Made by a program: the position numbers and the translations under genes. A model generated the notes under the pieces. That model did no database searches, was not told the origin of the DNA, and saw only the letters and a program-made list of their open reading frames with translations. Positions 23,771-31,634 of a stretch of 33,744 bases of DNA are shown one piece after another. Position 1 is the stretch's first letter, and each line of letters begins with the position of its first letter. The stretch comes from Pseudomonadota bacterium (GTDB lineage: Bacteria; Pseudomonadota; Gammaproteobacteria; Burkholderiales; Burkholderiaceae_C), in assembly GCA_023460715.1 (NCBI GenBank), contig JAEWPH010000017.1, positions 1-33,744 on the forward strand, written 5' to 3'.

Positions 23771-23784
23771 TGCCAATCGTCGCG

Positions 23785-24135
23785 TCAGGCTCCTGCGGCG
23801 CGCCATGCCAGGCCCAGCGCACAGCCGCACAGGCCTGCGGCGCCCAGCACCTGCGCCGCGCGCAGGCTGGGTGTGGGCCACTGGTTCATGGCCAGCACGA
23901 GCAGCCAGCCCAGGCCCATCCAGCCAGCCACCACCAGGGCGATGCCGCCGGCGGGCCCCTGCGCGGTGATGGCCGCCATCAACTGCAACGCCAACGCGCC
24001 CGCCGCGACGGCCCGGACCCTGGTGCGCCCGACCGTGGCTTCGCCCCAGGCCCGCGTGTCGGTGGCCCGGGCCCACAGCACCAAGGGGTAGAGCGACGCG
24101 AGCACGGCGCAGAAGGCCTGCAGCGGGGCGTTCAT
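23785..24135 (-). CDS. Small membrane protein of the iron locus (possibly DUF3325)
   Basis: A 116-residue protein with about four hydrophobic helices (LQAFCAVLASLYPLVLWAR, AVAAGALALQLMAAITA, GIALVVAGWMGLGWLLVLAMN, AAQVLGAAGLCGCALGLAWR). In related bacteria, DUF3325-type proteins end siderophore-receptor/PepSY operons, and this one has the right size and place, but the assignment is tentative. Its ATG (24135) overlaps the preceding stop as ATGA. A longer frame in phase upstream crosses the previous gene and is not real. Function is unknown, possibly in iron release or reduction. Confidence 0.75.
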   Translation of the reverse strand: MNAPLQAFCAVLASLYPLVLWARATDTRAWGEATVGRTRVRAVAAGALALQLMAAITAQGPAGGIALVVAGWMGLGWLLVLAMNQWPTPSLRAAQVLGAAGLCGCALGLAWRAAGA

Positions 24136-24908
24136 GGCAGCCTCCGCAGCCGCCACCGTCCGGCGCGCCGGTGCAGAGCCGCCACCAGTGCGGCCAGGGT
24201 GCAGCAGGCGGCAGCCACCGCCCACTGCGGCAAGCCGGCCTTGAACGCCAGTCCCGCATAACCCAGGGCCGCCAGGCACCACAGTGCTGCACTCGTGCGC
24301 GGCAACCAGCTGTGCAGCGTGGCGGCCGGCAGGGCGACCAGGCAGGCGAGCAACAGTCCCACCATGCCGGAAGGGCGGGCCGCCCCGGCGGCGACGATGT
24401 GTGCGAGCCGGAACGATTCCACGGCGAGCGCGCCGGTGAGCCAGAAGGGGGCGTGGGCCGCCTGGGCTGCCAGCCAGACGTTCCAGGGGCGCGCTGCGCG
24501 TTGATGGCGTGGCGACGGTGCCGCGGCGTGGGGGTGCCTGCCCCGGCGTGCGGGCTGCACGCGGGCGGGGCCGATGCTCGCCGCGAGGGCTGCGCAAGCC
24601 AGGCCCAGCACGATCAATGCGCTGCCCATCGCCCAGCCGATGGGCGCGGAGAGCGCCAGGCCGCTGGCCGCCGCCAGTGCCAGCAGCACACCTGCAGCAC
24701 CCAGCGCGGTGCGCCACAGCACCGTGCCGCGCAGCAGCGCCGCGCAGGCCAGCGAGCCCAGCAGCCAGCCACCGATCAATGCCCAGGTGGCCCATGCCGG
24801 CCGCTGCGCCAGGGCGGGCCAACCCGCTGGCGGCCACAGGTGCAGCACCACAGAGGCCACCAGAGCTGCGGGCACGGTGGCGTGCAGGGCGATCCAGAAA
24901 CGCATCAT
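24132..24908 (-). CDS. Polytopic membrane protein of the iron locus, unknown function
   Basis: A 258-residue protein with about seven to eight hydrophobic segments and a basic, proline-rich loop (ARVQPARRGRHPHAAAPSPRHQRAARPW) in the middle. It overlaps the PepSY gene before it and the small membrane gene after it by ATGA, so the three are translated as a coupled set. I do not recognise the family. Its place downstream of a Fur-boxed TonB receptor suggests a role in iron or siderophore handling at the inner membrane. Confidence 0.75.
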   Translation of the reverse strand: MMRFWIALHATVPAALVASVVLHLWPPAGWPALAQRPAWATWALIGGWLLGSLACAALLRGTVLWRTALGAAGVLLALAAASGLALSAPIGWAMGSALIVLGLACAALAASIGPARVQPARRGRHPHAAAPSPRHQRAARPWNVWLAAQAAHAPFWLTGALAVESFRLAHIVAAGAARPSGMVGLLLACLVALPAATLHSWLPRTSAALWCLAALGYAGLAFKAGLPQWAVAAACCTLAALVAALHRRAGRWRLRRLP

Positions 24909-26041
24909 GGCGCGGGGGGCGCGGCGGCGGCGGCGTGGCTTTCACGCGGCCGTTGCTGGCGTCCATCGAGCCAGATCAGCGTGCCGGTGATGGACAGGAA
25001 CGCGGTTGTCAGGCCCAGAAAGAAGTACAGCCACTTGAGCGGCAGCCCGCCGAAGTCGCCGAAGTGCAGCGGCTCCATGAGCGCGTTCACCTGCGACCAG
25101 AAGCCCGCGGTGCGGGGGTCGTGCATGCGGCGTATGCGGCCGGTGGCGGCGTCGAACTCCACACTTGCCGTGCTGGCCAGGTGGCCTTCCAGCCCGCCGG
25201 TGAAGCCTGCTTCGGCCTGTGCGGTGCCCCAACGCCGCAGCGACACGTAAGCCACGTCGAAGCCCGGCACGGCTTGGCGCGCGGCGGTGTGCAAGGCGTC
25301 CAGCGACGGCATGGGCGCCGCAGACACGGGGGCCGGCTGGCCCGGACCGGCCGGCCCCGGCACAGGGGCGGTCGAACGGGCCGCCACATAGCTCCAGCCC
25401 TGCTCGAACAGCGGCGCCAGGCCCAGCCAGGCGCCCGTGACCGCGATCAGCAGGTTGAAGCCCAGCCCCCAGATGCCGGCGGATTTGTGCAGGTCGGACA
25501 TCACCACGCGAAAGCTGCGGCCCCAGCGCTGCGTGAACAGCTCGGCCAGGATCTTGCGGTGGATGACGATGCCGGTGCCGATCAGCACCAGCATCGCCAC
25601 GCCCAGGAAGCCGACGATCCAGCGCGGGCCGAAGAACAGGAAGACGTGCAGCATGCGCAGGTACTGGCCCAGCTGGCTGTCCACCGGCCCGATGACGGCG
25701 CCGGAATCGCCCCGCAGGGCGATCTTGGTGCGCTGTGCGGCGGGGGCGCCGGCTTCCCGGATGAAAGCGAAATAGGCGGGGTTGACCGTGTCCGGCAACG
25801 CCAGGGCTTCGACGGTGGCGCCGGGGTAGCGCGCCTGCAGCCGGGCAAGCACCGTGTCCAGCGGCGCGGGCGGCTGCGCGCGTGGCAGCTGCGCGAGCGA
25901 CGGGTTGGCCCACAGGTCGATCTCGTGCTTGAACACCACCACCGCGCCGGAGAAACACACGATGAACAGCAGCAGGCCCGTGACGACGCCCGCCCACGAG
26001 TGCAGCGTGAGCAGGCGGTTCAGGGTGCGCTGGCTGGGCAT
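24905..26041 (-). CDS. PepSY-associated TM helix protein
   Basis: A 378-residue inner-membrane protein of the PepSY-TM family. The N-terminal helix follows the family pattern (RTLNRLLTLHSWAGVVTGLLLFIVCFSGAVVVFKHEIDLWANP). Further helices lie at FFGPRWIVGFLGVAMLVLIGTGIVIH, SAGIWGLGFNLLIAVTGAWLGL and LKWLYFFLGLTTAFLSITGTLIWLDGR, with two periplasmic PepSY-like regions between. Relatives next to siderophore receptors are thought to reduce iron or take it from the siderophore. I start at the ATG at 26041; the frame upstream runs through the structured element at 26061-26334 and is not coding. No clear ribosome-binding site is visible. Confidence 0.85.
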   Translation of the reverse strand: MPSQRTLNRLLTLHSWAGVVTGLLLFIVCFSGAVVVFKHEIDLWANPSLAQLPRAQPPAPLDTVLARLQARYPGATVEALALPDTVNPAYFAFIREAGAPAAQRTKIALRGDSGAVIGPVDSQLGQYLRMLHVFLFFGPRWIVGFLGVAMLVLIGTGIVIHRKILAELFTQRWGRSFRVVMSDLHKSAGIWGLGFNLLIAVTGAWLGLAPLFEQGWSYVAARSTAPVPGPAGPGQPAPVSAAPMPSLDALHTAARQAVPGFDVAYVSLRRWGTAQAEAGFTGGLEGHLASTASVEFDAATGRIRRMHDPRTAGFWSQVNALMEPLHFGDFGGLPLKWLYFFLGLTTAFLSITGTLIWLDGRQQRPRESHAAAAAPPAP

Positions 26042-26060
26042 GGCATGCAGGCAGGCGAAG

Positions 26061-26334
26061 TTAGAACGTGTTGACGATCTCGCAGGGGTCGCGTTGGAGC
26101 GCAATCGGGATGAGTGGATGTCTCGGGTGCGCCGCATGGGCTCGTGCCCATGCAAGTAGCCGGGGCCTTCAATCGCCCGATTTCGCTCCAACCCGAAGGG
26201 CAGCGGTGTGGGCGGGTGGTCTGCGGCGTTGCGGCGCTTGTGGATAGCCGAGCTATCCACTGCGCACCGCGCCTTGCATCCCCTCCCGCCCACTCCGCTG
26301 CGCAACCCCTGGGAGATCGTCAACACGTTCTTAG
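26061..26334. mobile_element. MITE-like structured element with 33-base terminal inverted repeats
   Basis: The left end (26061-26093) and the inverse of the right end (26333-26301) agree at 30 of 33 bases, including AGAACGTGTTGACGATCTC without change. Inside are two long hairpin arms. Arm 1 pairs GTTGGAGCGCAATCGGG (26093-26109) with CCCGATTTCGCTCCAAC (26179-26195) and holds a perfect inner hairpin GCATGGGC-TCGT-GCCCATGC. Arm 2 pairs GCGGTGTGGGCGGG with CCCGCCCACTCCGC and holds the perfect hairpin GTGGATAG-CCGAG-CTATCCAC (26240-26260). No protein is encoded. It fills the gap between the TonB receptor and PepSY genes. I recall similar elements in Acidovorax-type genomes; mobility and copy number are unproven. 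Confidence 0.72.
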
Positions 26335-26357
26335 AGGACGCGCGAGGCGCCCGGGGC

Positions 26358-28529
26358 TCAGAAGAAGTAGGTCAATCCGATGCTGAAGTTGCGCGGCAGG
26401 GACGGCGACACCACGTTGGCGTTGATCGCTCCGTCGTAGTACGCCTTGTCGAACACGTTCTTCACACCCGCCGTGATACGGTAGCTGGGGCCGGCATAGC
26501 TTACCGACAGGTCGACCACCGTATACGAGGGCAGGGTGAACGGGTACGAGCCGACCTGCTCACTTACGTAGCGCGCACCGGCGCCCAGCGTGAGCTGCGG
26601 CATCTGCGGCAGCTTGTAGGTGGCCCACAGCGATAGGGTGTGGCGGGGCGTCAGGTTCAGCGGCAGCCCGACGATAGCGGTGTTGGTGTCGCGTGTGACT
26701 TCGGTGTCGGTATAGGTGTAGGCGCCCGTCAGCTTGAGGTTGTTGCGCAGATCGGCGCCCATTTCCAGTTCCAGCCCGCGCGAGCGCTGCTCGCCGGTCT
26801 GCACGCTGAAGCCGGTGTTCACCGGGTCGGCCGTGCTGACGTTCTTGCGGCGCAGGTCGAACAGGGCCAGCGAGCCGGTCCAGTGGCCGCCCGGCGCCTC
26901 GTACTTGATGCCGGCCTCCCATTGCTTGCCGGTTTCGGGCGCGAAGGGCGAGCCGTTGAAGTCCAGTCCGGTGACGGGCAGGAACGATTCCGCGTAGCTC
27001 CCGTATGCCGCCCAGCCCGGCTTGAACTCATGCACCAGCCCCGCGGACAGCACCGTGGCGGCGTCCTTCTGGCGCAACTGCACGTTGGTCAGCCGGTTTT
27101 CGGTGTCGTTGGTGGACCAGTCGCGCCGCACGCCCACCAGGGCGGTCCACTGCGGGTGGAACTTGATCTGGTCCTGCGCGTACAGGCCCAGCACGGTCAG
27201 CTTGCTGGGCGCGTCCACGCTCAGCGCGGTGGGGCAGGTGGCCGGCATGCCGTAGACCGGGTTGAACAGGTCGAGCGCGCCGATGCGGCAGCTGCGGCTG
27301 GCCTGGCTGCTGTGGCCGGTGCGGGCGTCCAGGCCGGTCACCAGCCGGTGCTGCGCACCCATCGTCGTAAAGGTGGAGAGCAGTGAGGTGTCGGTGGCCA
27401 GGATGTCGAAGTCCAGGTACTGACGGGTCGCGCTGCGGTTCTGCAGCCGGCGGTTGGCCTGCAATGCCTGGTTGGCGACGAAGTTGCCGGTGCCTTCCTC
27501 GGTCTCGTAGCGCACGTTCTGCCGCAGCGTGAGCGCAGGGGAGAAGCGGTGCTCCAGCGCGTAGCCGACCGAGGTGCTCTCCACGTCGTAGCCGCCAAAG
27601 CCCGGGTCGGCGGTCAGCAGCGAGCGGCGCAGCGTGCCGTTGGGGTTGGGCAGCACCGTGCCGTAGGGCGAGATGCCCTGCTGGCGCAGCCAGTTGCTCT
27701 TGGTGTAGGTGGCGAAAAGCACCAGATCGGTCTGTGCGCCCAGGTCCAGCGACAGCGAAGGCGCGATCCAGCGGTCGCGCCGGTAGACGAAGTCCGTCGG
27801 GTCGTCGCTGTTGGACACCTGTGCGTTGATGCGCAGCGCCGCCTTGCCGGATTCGTTCAATGGACGGTTCATGTCGGCCTGTACGGTGCGCTCGCCGAAG
27901 CTGCCGACCGAGACGCCGACCTCGCTCAGCGCATCGCGCTTGGGCCGCTTGCTGATGGCGTTCACGATGCCGCCTGGCTGCACCTGGCCGTACATCACCG
28001 ACGCCGCGCCCTTGAGCACCTCGAAGCGCTCGTAGCCGTAGGGGACCACGCGCGTCCACATGCCGGGGCTTTGCACCAGGCCGTCGATCAGGATCGATTC
28101 AGTGGAGCGGAAGCCGCGGATGTTCAGGTCGTCGAACCCGCGCCGCCCGAAGTTGACAGGGCTCACGCCGGCCACCGTCTGCAGGGCCTGCTGCAGGTTG
28201 TTGATCTGGCGCGACTCCATCTGCTCGCGCGTCACCACGCTGACGGACTGCGGCGTCTCCAGCCGGCGCATCGGGGCCTTGCCCGCCGTTTGCGCCTCGA
28301 TCGGTGCGAAGCCCACATCCTTTTCGGTGCTGGCGTTGATGCGCACTTCCTGCATGACGGCTGCGGTCTCGGGCGTGGCCTGCGCGAAGGCGGCGTGGGA
28401 CAGGTACAGCGCCAGCGGGCTCAAAGCCCAGAAGGAGGGCAGGCCGCGAACCCGGCGTGGAGACGCCGTTCGGCGGGAGGGGACAGGGCGGAAGGCCTGC
28501 CCGGCAGGGAAGTGCTTTGGGTGGTTCAT
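26358..28529 (-). CDS. TonB-dependent siderophore receptor
   Basis: A 723-residue outer-membrane receptor. An export signal ends near SHAAFAQ; there is a TonB-box-like VMQEVRINAS, then a plug domain with ETPQSVSVVTREQMESRQINNLQQALQTVAGV, LNIRGFRSTESILIDGL and GYERFEVLKGAASVMYGQVQPGGIVNAISKRP. A 22-strand-type barrel follows and ends in GLTYFF with the usual terminal Phe. One outer loop holds a cysteine pair (SCRIGALDLFNPVYGMPATC). Such receptors import ferric siderophores using TonB energy. A Fur box lies about 80 bases upstream. PepSY and two membrane genes follow, after the structured element. No siderophore biosynthesis gene is present, so use of a foreign siderophore is possible. Confidence 0.93.
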   Translation of the reverse strand: MNHPKHFPAGQAFRPVPSRRTASPRRVRGLPSFWALSPLALYLSHAAFAQATPETAAVMQEVRINASTEKDVGFAPIEAQTAGKAPMRRLETPQSVSVVTREQMESRQINNLQQALQTVAGVSPVNFGRRGFDDLNIRGFRSTESILIDGLVQSPGMWTRVVPYGYERFEVLKGAASVMYGQVQPGGIVNAISKRPKRDALSEVGVSVGSFGERTVQADMNRPLNESGKAALRINAQVSNSDDPTDFVYRRDRWIAPSLSLDLGAQTDLVLFATYTKSNWLRQQGISPYGTVLPNPNGTLRRSLLTADPGFGGYDVESTSVGYALEHRFSPALTLRQNVRYETEEGTGNFVANQALQANRRLQNRSATRQYLDFDILATDTSLLSTFTTMGAQHRLVTGLDARTGHSSQASRSCRIGALDLFNPVYGMPATCPTALSVDAPSKLTVLGLYAQDQIKFHPQWTALVGVRRDWSTNDTENRLTNVQLRQKDAATVLSAGLVHEFKPGWAAYGSYAESFLPVTGLDFNGSPFAPETGKQWEAGIKYEAPGGHWTGSLALFDLRRKNVSTADPVNTGFSVQTGEQRSRGLELEMGADLRNNLKLTGAYTYTDTEVTRDTNTAIVGLPLNLTPRHTLSLWATYKLPQMPQLTLGAGARYVSEQVGSYPFTLPSYTVVDLSVSYAGPSYRITAGVKNVFDKAYYDGAINANVVSPSLPRNFSIGLTYFF

Positions 28530-28603
28530 GGACGGCGTTTCAGACGAAAGCGCCGCCCCTGCCCGCGGAGGACAGTCAGGTGGAAGAACGCGGCGCGGCC
28601 GGT

Positions 28604-28632
28604 ATTGTATTGAGAATCATTATTATTCAATG
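28604..28632 (-). promoter_or_regulatory. Fur box and promoter region of the siderophore receptor
   Basis: The 15-mer TGAGAATCATTATTA (plus strand, 28611-28625) matches the Fur 7-1-7 model (TGATAAT-N-ATTATCA) at 12 of 14 positions. A TACAAT -10-like hexamer for the minus strand lies at 28609-28604, next to the box, so Fur binding would block the promoter when iron is plentiful. The AT-rich block stands out in a GC-rich region. Confidence 0.85.
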
Positions 28633-28677
28633 TTGTTTTTTGGTGAGCCGCAGACGCGTGAGGTTCGGCCCTCGCCG

Positions 28678-28696
28678 CAGCGCCAGCCGGGCGCTG
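28678..28696 (-). terminator. Hairpin after the Kef gene, possible terminator
   Basis: On the minus strand, CAGCGCC-CGGCT-GGCGCTG forms a 7-base stem right after the antiporter stop. No direct T-run follows; a stretch of T/A-rich DNA comes about 40 bases later. It may slow transcription before the receptor promoter. Confidence 0.35.
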
Positions 28697-28699
28697 CAC

Positions 28700-30604
28700 C
28701 TACTCTTGGCCTGGACTGCGACCTCGCGTTGCGCCGTCCAGCGGCGTGGCGCCGGGGCCTGTGAGCCCGGCCTCCGTCGCAGCGTGTTCCTGCCGTTCCT
28801 TGGCCATCTGCTCCACCAGTTGCTGGCGGCCTTGCTTGGCCACGGCGATCATCTTCTCGCGGTTCTGGTGGTGCGGGTACATCAGGTCGGCCAGGGCGAT
28901 GTTGTGGTGGCGGAAGCGGTCGGCCAGCGCCTCGGCCTGTTCGCCGGGCATGCCCATCACCTCCAGCACGGCGCGGGCGGTCTTCAGGCTGGATTCGAAC
29001 ACCTCGCGCTCCACGCGCGTCACGCCCAGGTCGCGCAGGGCATTCCAGTGCGTCACGTCCCGTGCGCGCGCGACGATCTCCAGCTGCGGAAAATGCTTGC
29101 GCGCGATCTTCACGATCTTCAGCGACTGCTCGGTGTCGTCCACGGCCACGACCAGCACGCGCGCCTGGTCGGCCCCGGCGATGCGCAGCAGGTCCAGCCG
29201 GGTGGCGTCGCCGTAGAACACGCGGTAGCCGAAGGTGTGCGCCACCTCCAGCATTTCCACGCTGTGGTCCAGCACCGTGGCGGGCACGCCCTGGGCGAGC
29301 ATCATGCGCGCCACGATCTGCCCGTAGCGGCCGAAGCCGGCGATGATGACCGGCGCCTGCTGGGGCTCGGACAGGGCGTGTGCCTGCGCGGCCTCGGGCG
29401 GCTGCGCATCCGTCTTGAGCTGGGCGTAGCGCGGCAGCAGCACGCGGTCCATGGCCACCAGCAGCAAGGGCGACAGCAGCATCGACAGCGCCACCGCGCC
29501 GATCAGCAGCGAGGCCGTTTCGTTGGGAATGGCGCCGGCGCTTGCGCCGCTCTGGAACACGACGAAGGCGAATTCGCCGCCCTGCGCCAGCAGCAGCGTG
29601 AACACCGGGCGCTCCTGGTAGGGCATGCGCGTGATGCGCGCCAGCGCATAGATCACCCCGGCCTTCACGGCCAGGAAGCCTGCCAGCAGCGCCAGCATGG
29701 TCCACGGCGAGGCCATGAGCACCCCGAAGTCGATGCTCATGCCCACGGCAATGAAGAACAGGCCGAGCAGCAGGCCCTTGAACGGCTCGATGTCGGTCTC
29801 CAGCTCGCGCCGGTACTCGCTGTCGGCCAGCAGCACGCCGGCGAGGAAGGCGCCCAGCGCCATCGACAGGCCCACGCTCAGCATCAGCATGGCGATGCCG
29901 ACGACGAGGAACAGCGAGGCGGCCGTGAAGATCTCGGGCGTGTTGCTCTTGGCGATCCAGCGCAGCAGCGGGCGCAGCGCCCAGCGCCCGCCCAGCACGA
30001 TGGCGGCGATCATGCCGATGACCTTGGCTGCCTCCAGCGCGATCTCTGCCGGCGTGTGGTGCGGTGCACTGGCGCCCAGGGCTGCGGCGCCCAGCAGCGG
30101 CAGTAGCGCCAGGATGGGAATCGCCGCCACGTCCTGGAACAGCAGGATGGAAAACGCCTTCTGTCCGCTGTCGGTGCGCATCAGATTGCGCTCGTCGATG
30201 GATTGCAGCGCGATGGCGGTGGACGACAGCGCCAGCCCCAGCGCGCCCACCAAGCCCACGTTCCAGGGCAGGCCGCAGGCCCACGCGGCGGCCCACAGCA
30301 CGGAGGCGCAGCCCAGTACCTGCGCGCTGCCCAGGCCGAAGATCGGCCGCCGCAGGCTCCACAGACGGCTGGGCTGCAGCTCCAGCCCGACCAGGAACAG
30401 CATCAGCACCACGCCGAACTCGGCGAAGTGCAGGATGTCCTGCACATTGCTCACCAGCCCCAGCCCCCAGGGGCCGATGGCGATGCCTGCCGCCAGGTAG
30501 CCGATGATGGCGCCCAGCCCCAGCGCGCGGGCGATGGGCACGGCGATCACGGCGGCCGCGAGGTAGGTGAATCCGTAGGTGAGCCAGGTGGGGGCGTGGG
30601 CCAT
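28700..30604 (-). CDS. Kef-type monovalent cation:proton antiporter (CPA2)
   Basis: A 634-residue inner-membrane antiporter. About 12 hydrophobic helices occupy residues 1-390, including GAIIGYLAAGIAIGPWGLGL, the EFGVVLMLFLVGLEL helix and the ion-site helix SILLFQDVAAIPIL with its conserved Asp. A cytoplasmic RCK/TrkA-N domain follows from about residue 415 (PVIIAGFGRYGQIVARMM, then VLDHSVEMLE and VFYGDATRLDLLRIAGA). The tail is charged (QQLVEQMAKERQEHAATEAG). Layout and length fit KefB/KefC potassium/proton antiporters, which protect against electrophiles through glutathione adducts. No KefF/KefG ancillary gene is nearby. The ribosome-binding site is weak at the ATG at 30604. Confidence 0.9.
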   Translation of the reverse strand: MAHAPTWLTYGFTYLAAAVIAVPIARALGLGAIIGYLAAGIAIGPWGLGLVSNVQDILHFAEFGVVLMLFLVGLELQPSRLWSLRRPIFGLGSAQVLGCASVLWAAAWACGLPWNVGLVGALGLALSSTAIALQSIDERNLMRTDSGQKAFSILLFQDVAAIPILALLPLLGAAALGASAPHHTPAEIALEAAKVIGMIAAIVLGGRWALRPLLRWIAKSNTPEIFTAASLFLVVGIAMLMLSVGLSMALGAFLAGVLLADSEYRRELETDIEPFKGLLLGLFFIAVGMSIDFGVLMASPWTMLALLAGFLAVKAGVIYALARITRMPYQERPVFTLLLAQGGEFAFVVFQSGASAGAIPNETASLLIGAVALSMLLSPLLLVAMDRVLLPRYAQLKTDAQPPEAAQAHALSEPQQAPVIIAGFGRYGQIVARMMLAQGVPATVLDHSVEMLEVAHTFGYRVFYGDATRLDLLRIAGADQARVLVVAVDDTEQSLKIVKIARKHFPQLEIVARARDVTHWNALRDLGVTRVEREVFESSLKTARAVLEVMGMPGEQAEALADRFRHHNIALADLMYPHHQNREKMIAVAKQGRQQLVEQMAKERQEHAATEAGLTGPGATPLDGATRGRSPGQE

Positions 30605-30734
30605 GTGCGGCAGTCAGGTGGGCAGAAACGAAAGGGGGCGAAGCAAAAGGCGGCAGACATTGCAGCCTGGCGGCGCAGGTCAGGGACGGGCTGCGCGGCG
30701 CGGCCGGCGAGAGCCGGGGTGAATTGTGTCACCG

Positions 30735-30757
30735 GGGCCCGCGGCGTGCGCGGGCCC
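30735..30757. other. Strong GC hairpin upstream of the LysE gene
   Basis: GGGCCCGCG (30735-30743) and CGCGGGCCC (30749-30757) form a perfect 9-base stem with loop GCGTG. No T-run follows on either strand. It lies in the 237-base gap between the divergent antiporter and exporter genes, where I see no gene. Its role is unknown. Confidence 0.5.
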
Positions 30758-30841
30758 GTCCAGCCCATGCCAGGAAGGGCGCGGGGCGCCTCTCCTACAA
30801 TCCGGCCCCCTGTCCTGACTGTCTGCCGCAACGAGTTCGCC

Positions 30842-31480
30842 ATGGATCTGCACACCTGGGTGGCCTTCTTCCTCGCTTCCTGCCTCATCGCCCTTTCACC
30901 GGGCTCGGGCGCCGTGCTGTCCATGAGCCACGGCCTTTCATACGGCGTGCGCAAGACGGGCGCGACCATCCTCGGGCTGCAGCTGGGCCTGCTGCTGATC
31001 CTGGTCATCGCCGGCGCGGGGGTGGGTTCGCTGCTGCTGGCCTCCGAGACGGCCTTCAGCGTCGTCAAGGTGCTGGGCGCCTGCTACCTGATCTATCTGG
31101 GGTTCAGCCAGTGGCGCGCCGGGGAGGCTGGCGGCCTGGTGGGCGATGGCGCGGCCCCGGCCACCGGCTGGCGCCGCCGCGTGCTGACGGGCTTTCTGAC
31201 CAATGCCACCAACCCCAAGGGCATCATCTTCATGGTGGCCGTGCTGCCGCAGTTCATGACCGACACCCGCCCGCTCTGGACGCAGCTGCTGGCCATGGCG
31301 GCCACGACCGTCGCGGTGGACGTGGTCGTCATGCACGGCTACGCCTTCGGCGCCAGTGCGCTGCGGCGGCTGCTGCGCAGCGCCCAGGCCGTGCGCACGC
31401 AGAACCGCGTGTTCGGCGGCCTGCTGATGGCCGTGGGCGCGGGGCTGTTCTTCGTCAAGCGCGGGGCGCAGCACGGTTAG
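30842..31480 (+). CDS. LysE/RhtB-family amino-acid exporter
   Basis: A 212-residue membrane protein with six predicted helices. The LysE-family marks are the first helix WVAFFLASCLIALSPGSGAVLSMSHGLSYGVRKTGATILGLQLG and ACYLIYLGFSQWR, followed by the loop and GFLTNATNPKGIIFMVAVLPQF. These proteins export amino acids or small analogues to balance the cytoplasmic pool; the substrate cannot be told from sequence. The ATG at 30842 matches the usual start. A dispersed repeat begins two bases after the stop. No LysR-type regulator is adjacent. Confidence 0.9.
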   Translation: MDLHTWVAFFLASCLIALSPGSGAVLSMSHGLSYGVRKTGATILGLQLGLLLILVIAGAGVGSLLLASETAFSVVKVLGACYLIYLGFSQWRAGEAGGLVGDGAAPATGWRRRVLTGFLTNATNPKGIIFMVAVLPQFMTDTRPLWTQLLAMAATTVAVDVVVMHGYAFGASALRRLLRSAQAVRTQNRVFGGLLMAVGAGLFFVKRGAQHG

Positions 31481-31482
31481 AA

Positions 31483-31549
31483 CAATTGCTATAAAAATAA
31501 TAGCTATAGGCGCTTGTCAATAAAGCGCTTGGGGCCGATTGGGCTTGAA
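31483..31549 (+). repeat. Dispersed intergenic repeat, copy 5 (best-preserved)
   Basis: Runs from CAATTGCTATAAAAATAATAG through hairpin GCGCTT (31510-31515) / AAGCGC (31523-31528), loop GTCAATA, to GGCCGATTGGGCTTGAAG. Its two ends match copy 1 read on the minus strand. Confidence 0.78.
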
Positions 31550-31634
31550 GTCCGCTGCACGCCGGCTGCCGCAGCCGCCGCCGCGCTACCATCGCGTTCC
31601 GGAGTTCCTTTCCTGCCAATCGAAGGAGGCGCGC

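Noticed and set aside
24509..26074. A 521-codon plus-strand frame opposite the iron-locus membrane genes
   Set aside because: Antisense shadow. The minus strand shows ATGA-coupled membrane proteins with proper helices.
26042..26326. Possible 95-residue N-terminal extension of the PepSY protein
   Set aside because: It is translated from the structured inverted-repeat element and has no family match; the PepSY family starts at the helix after 26041.
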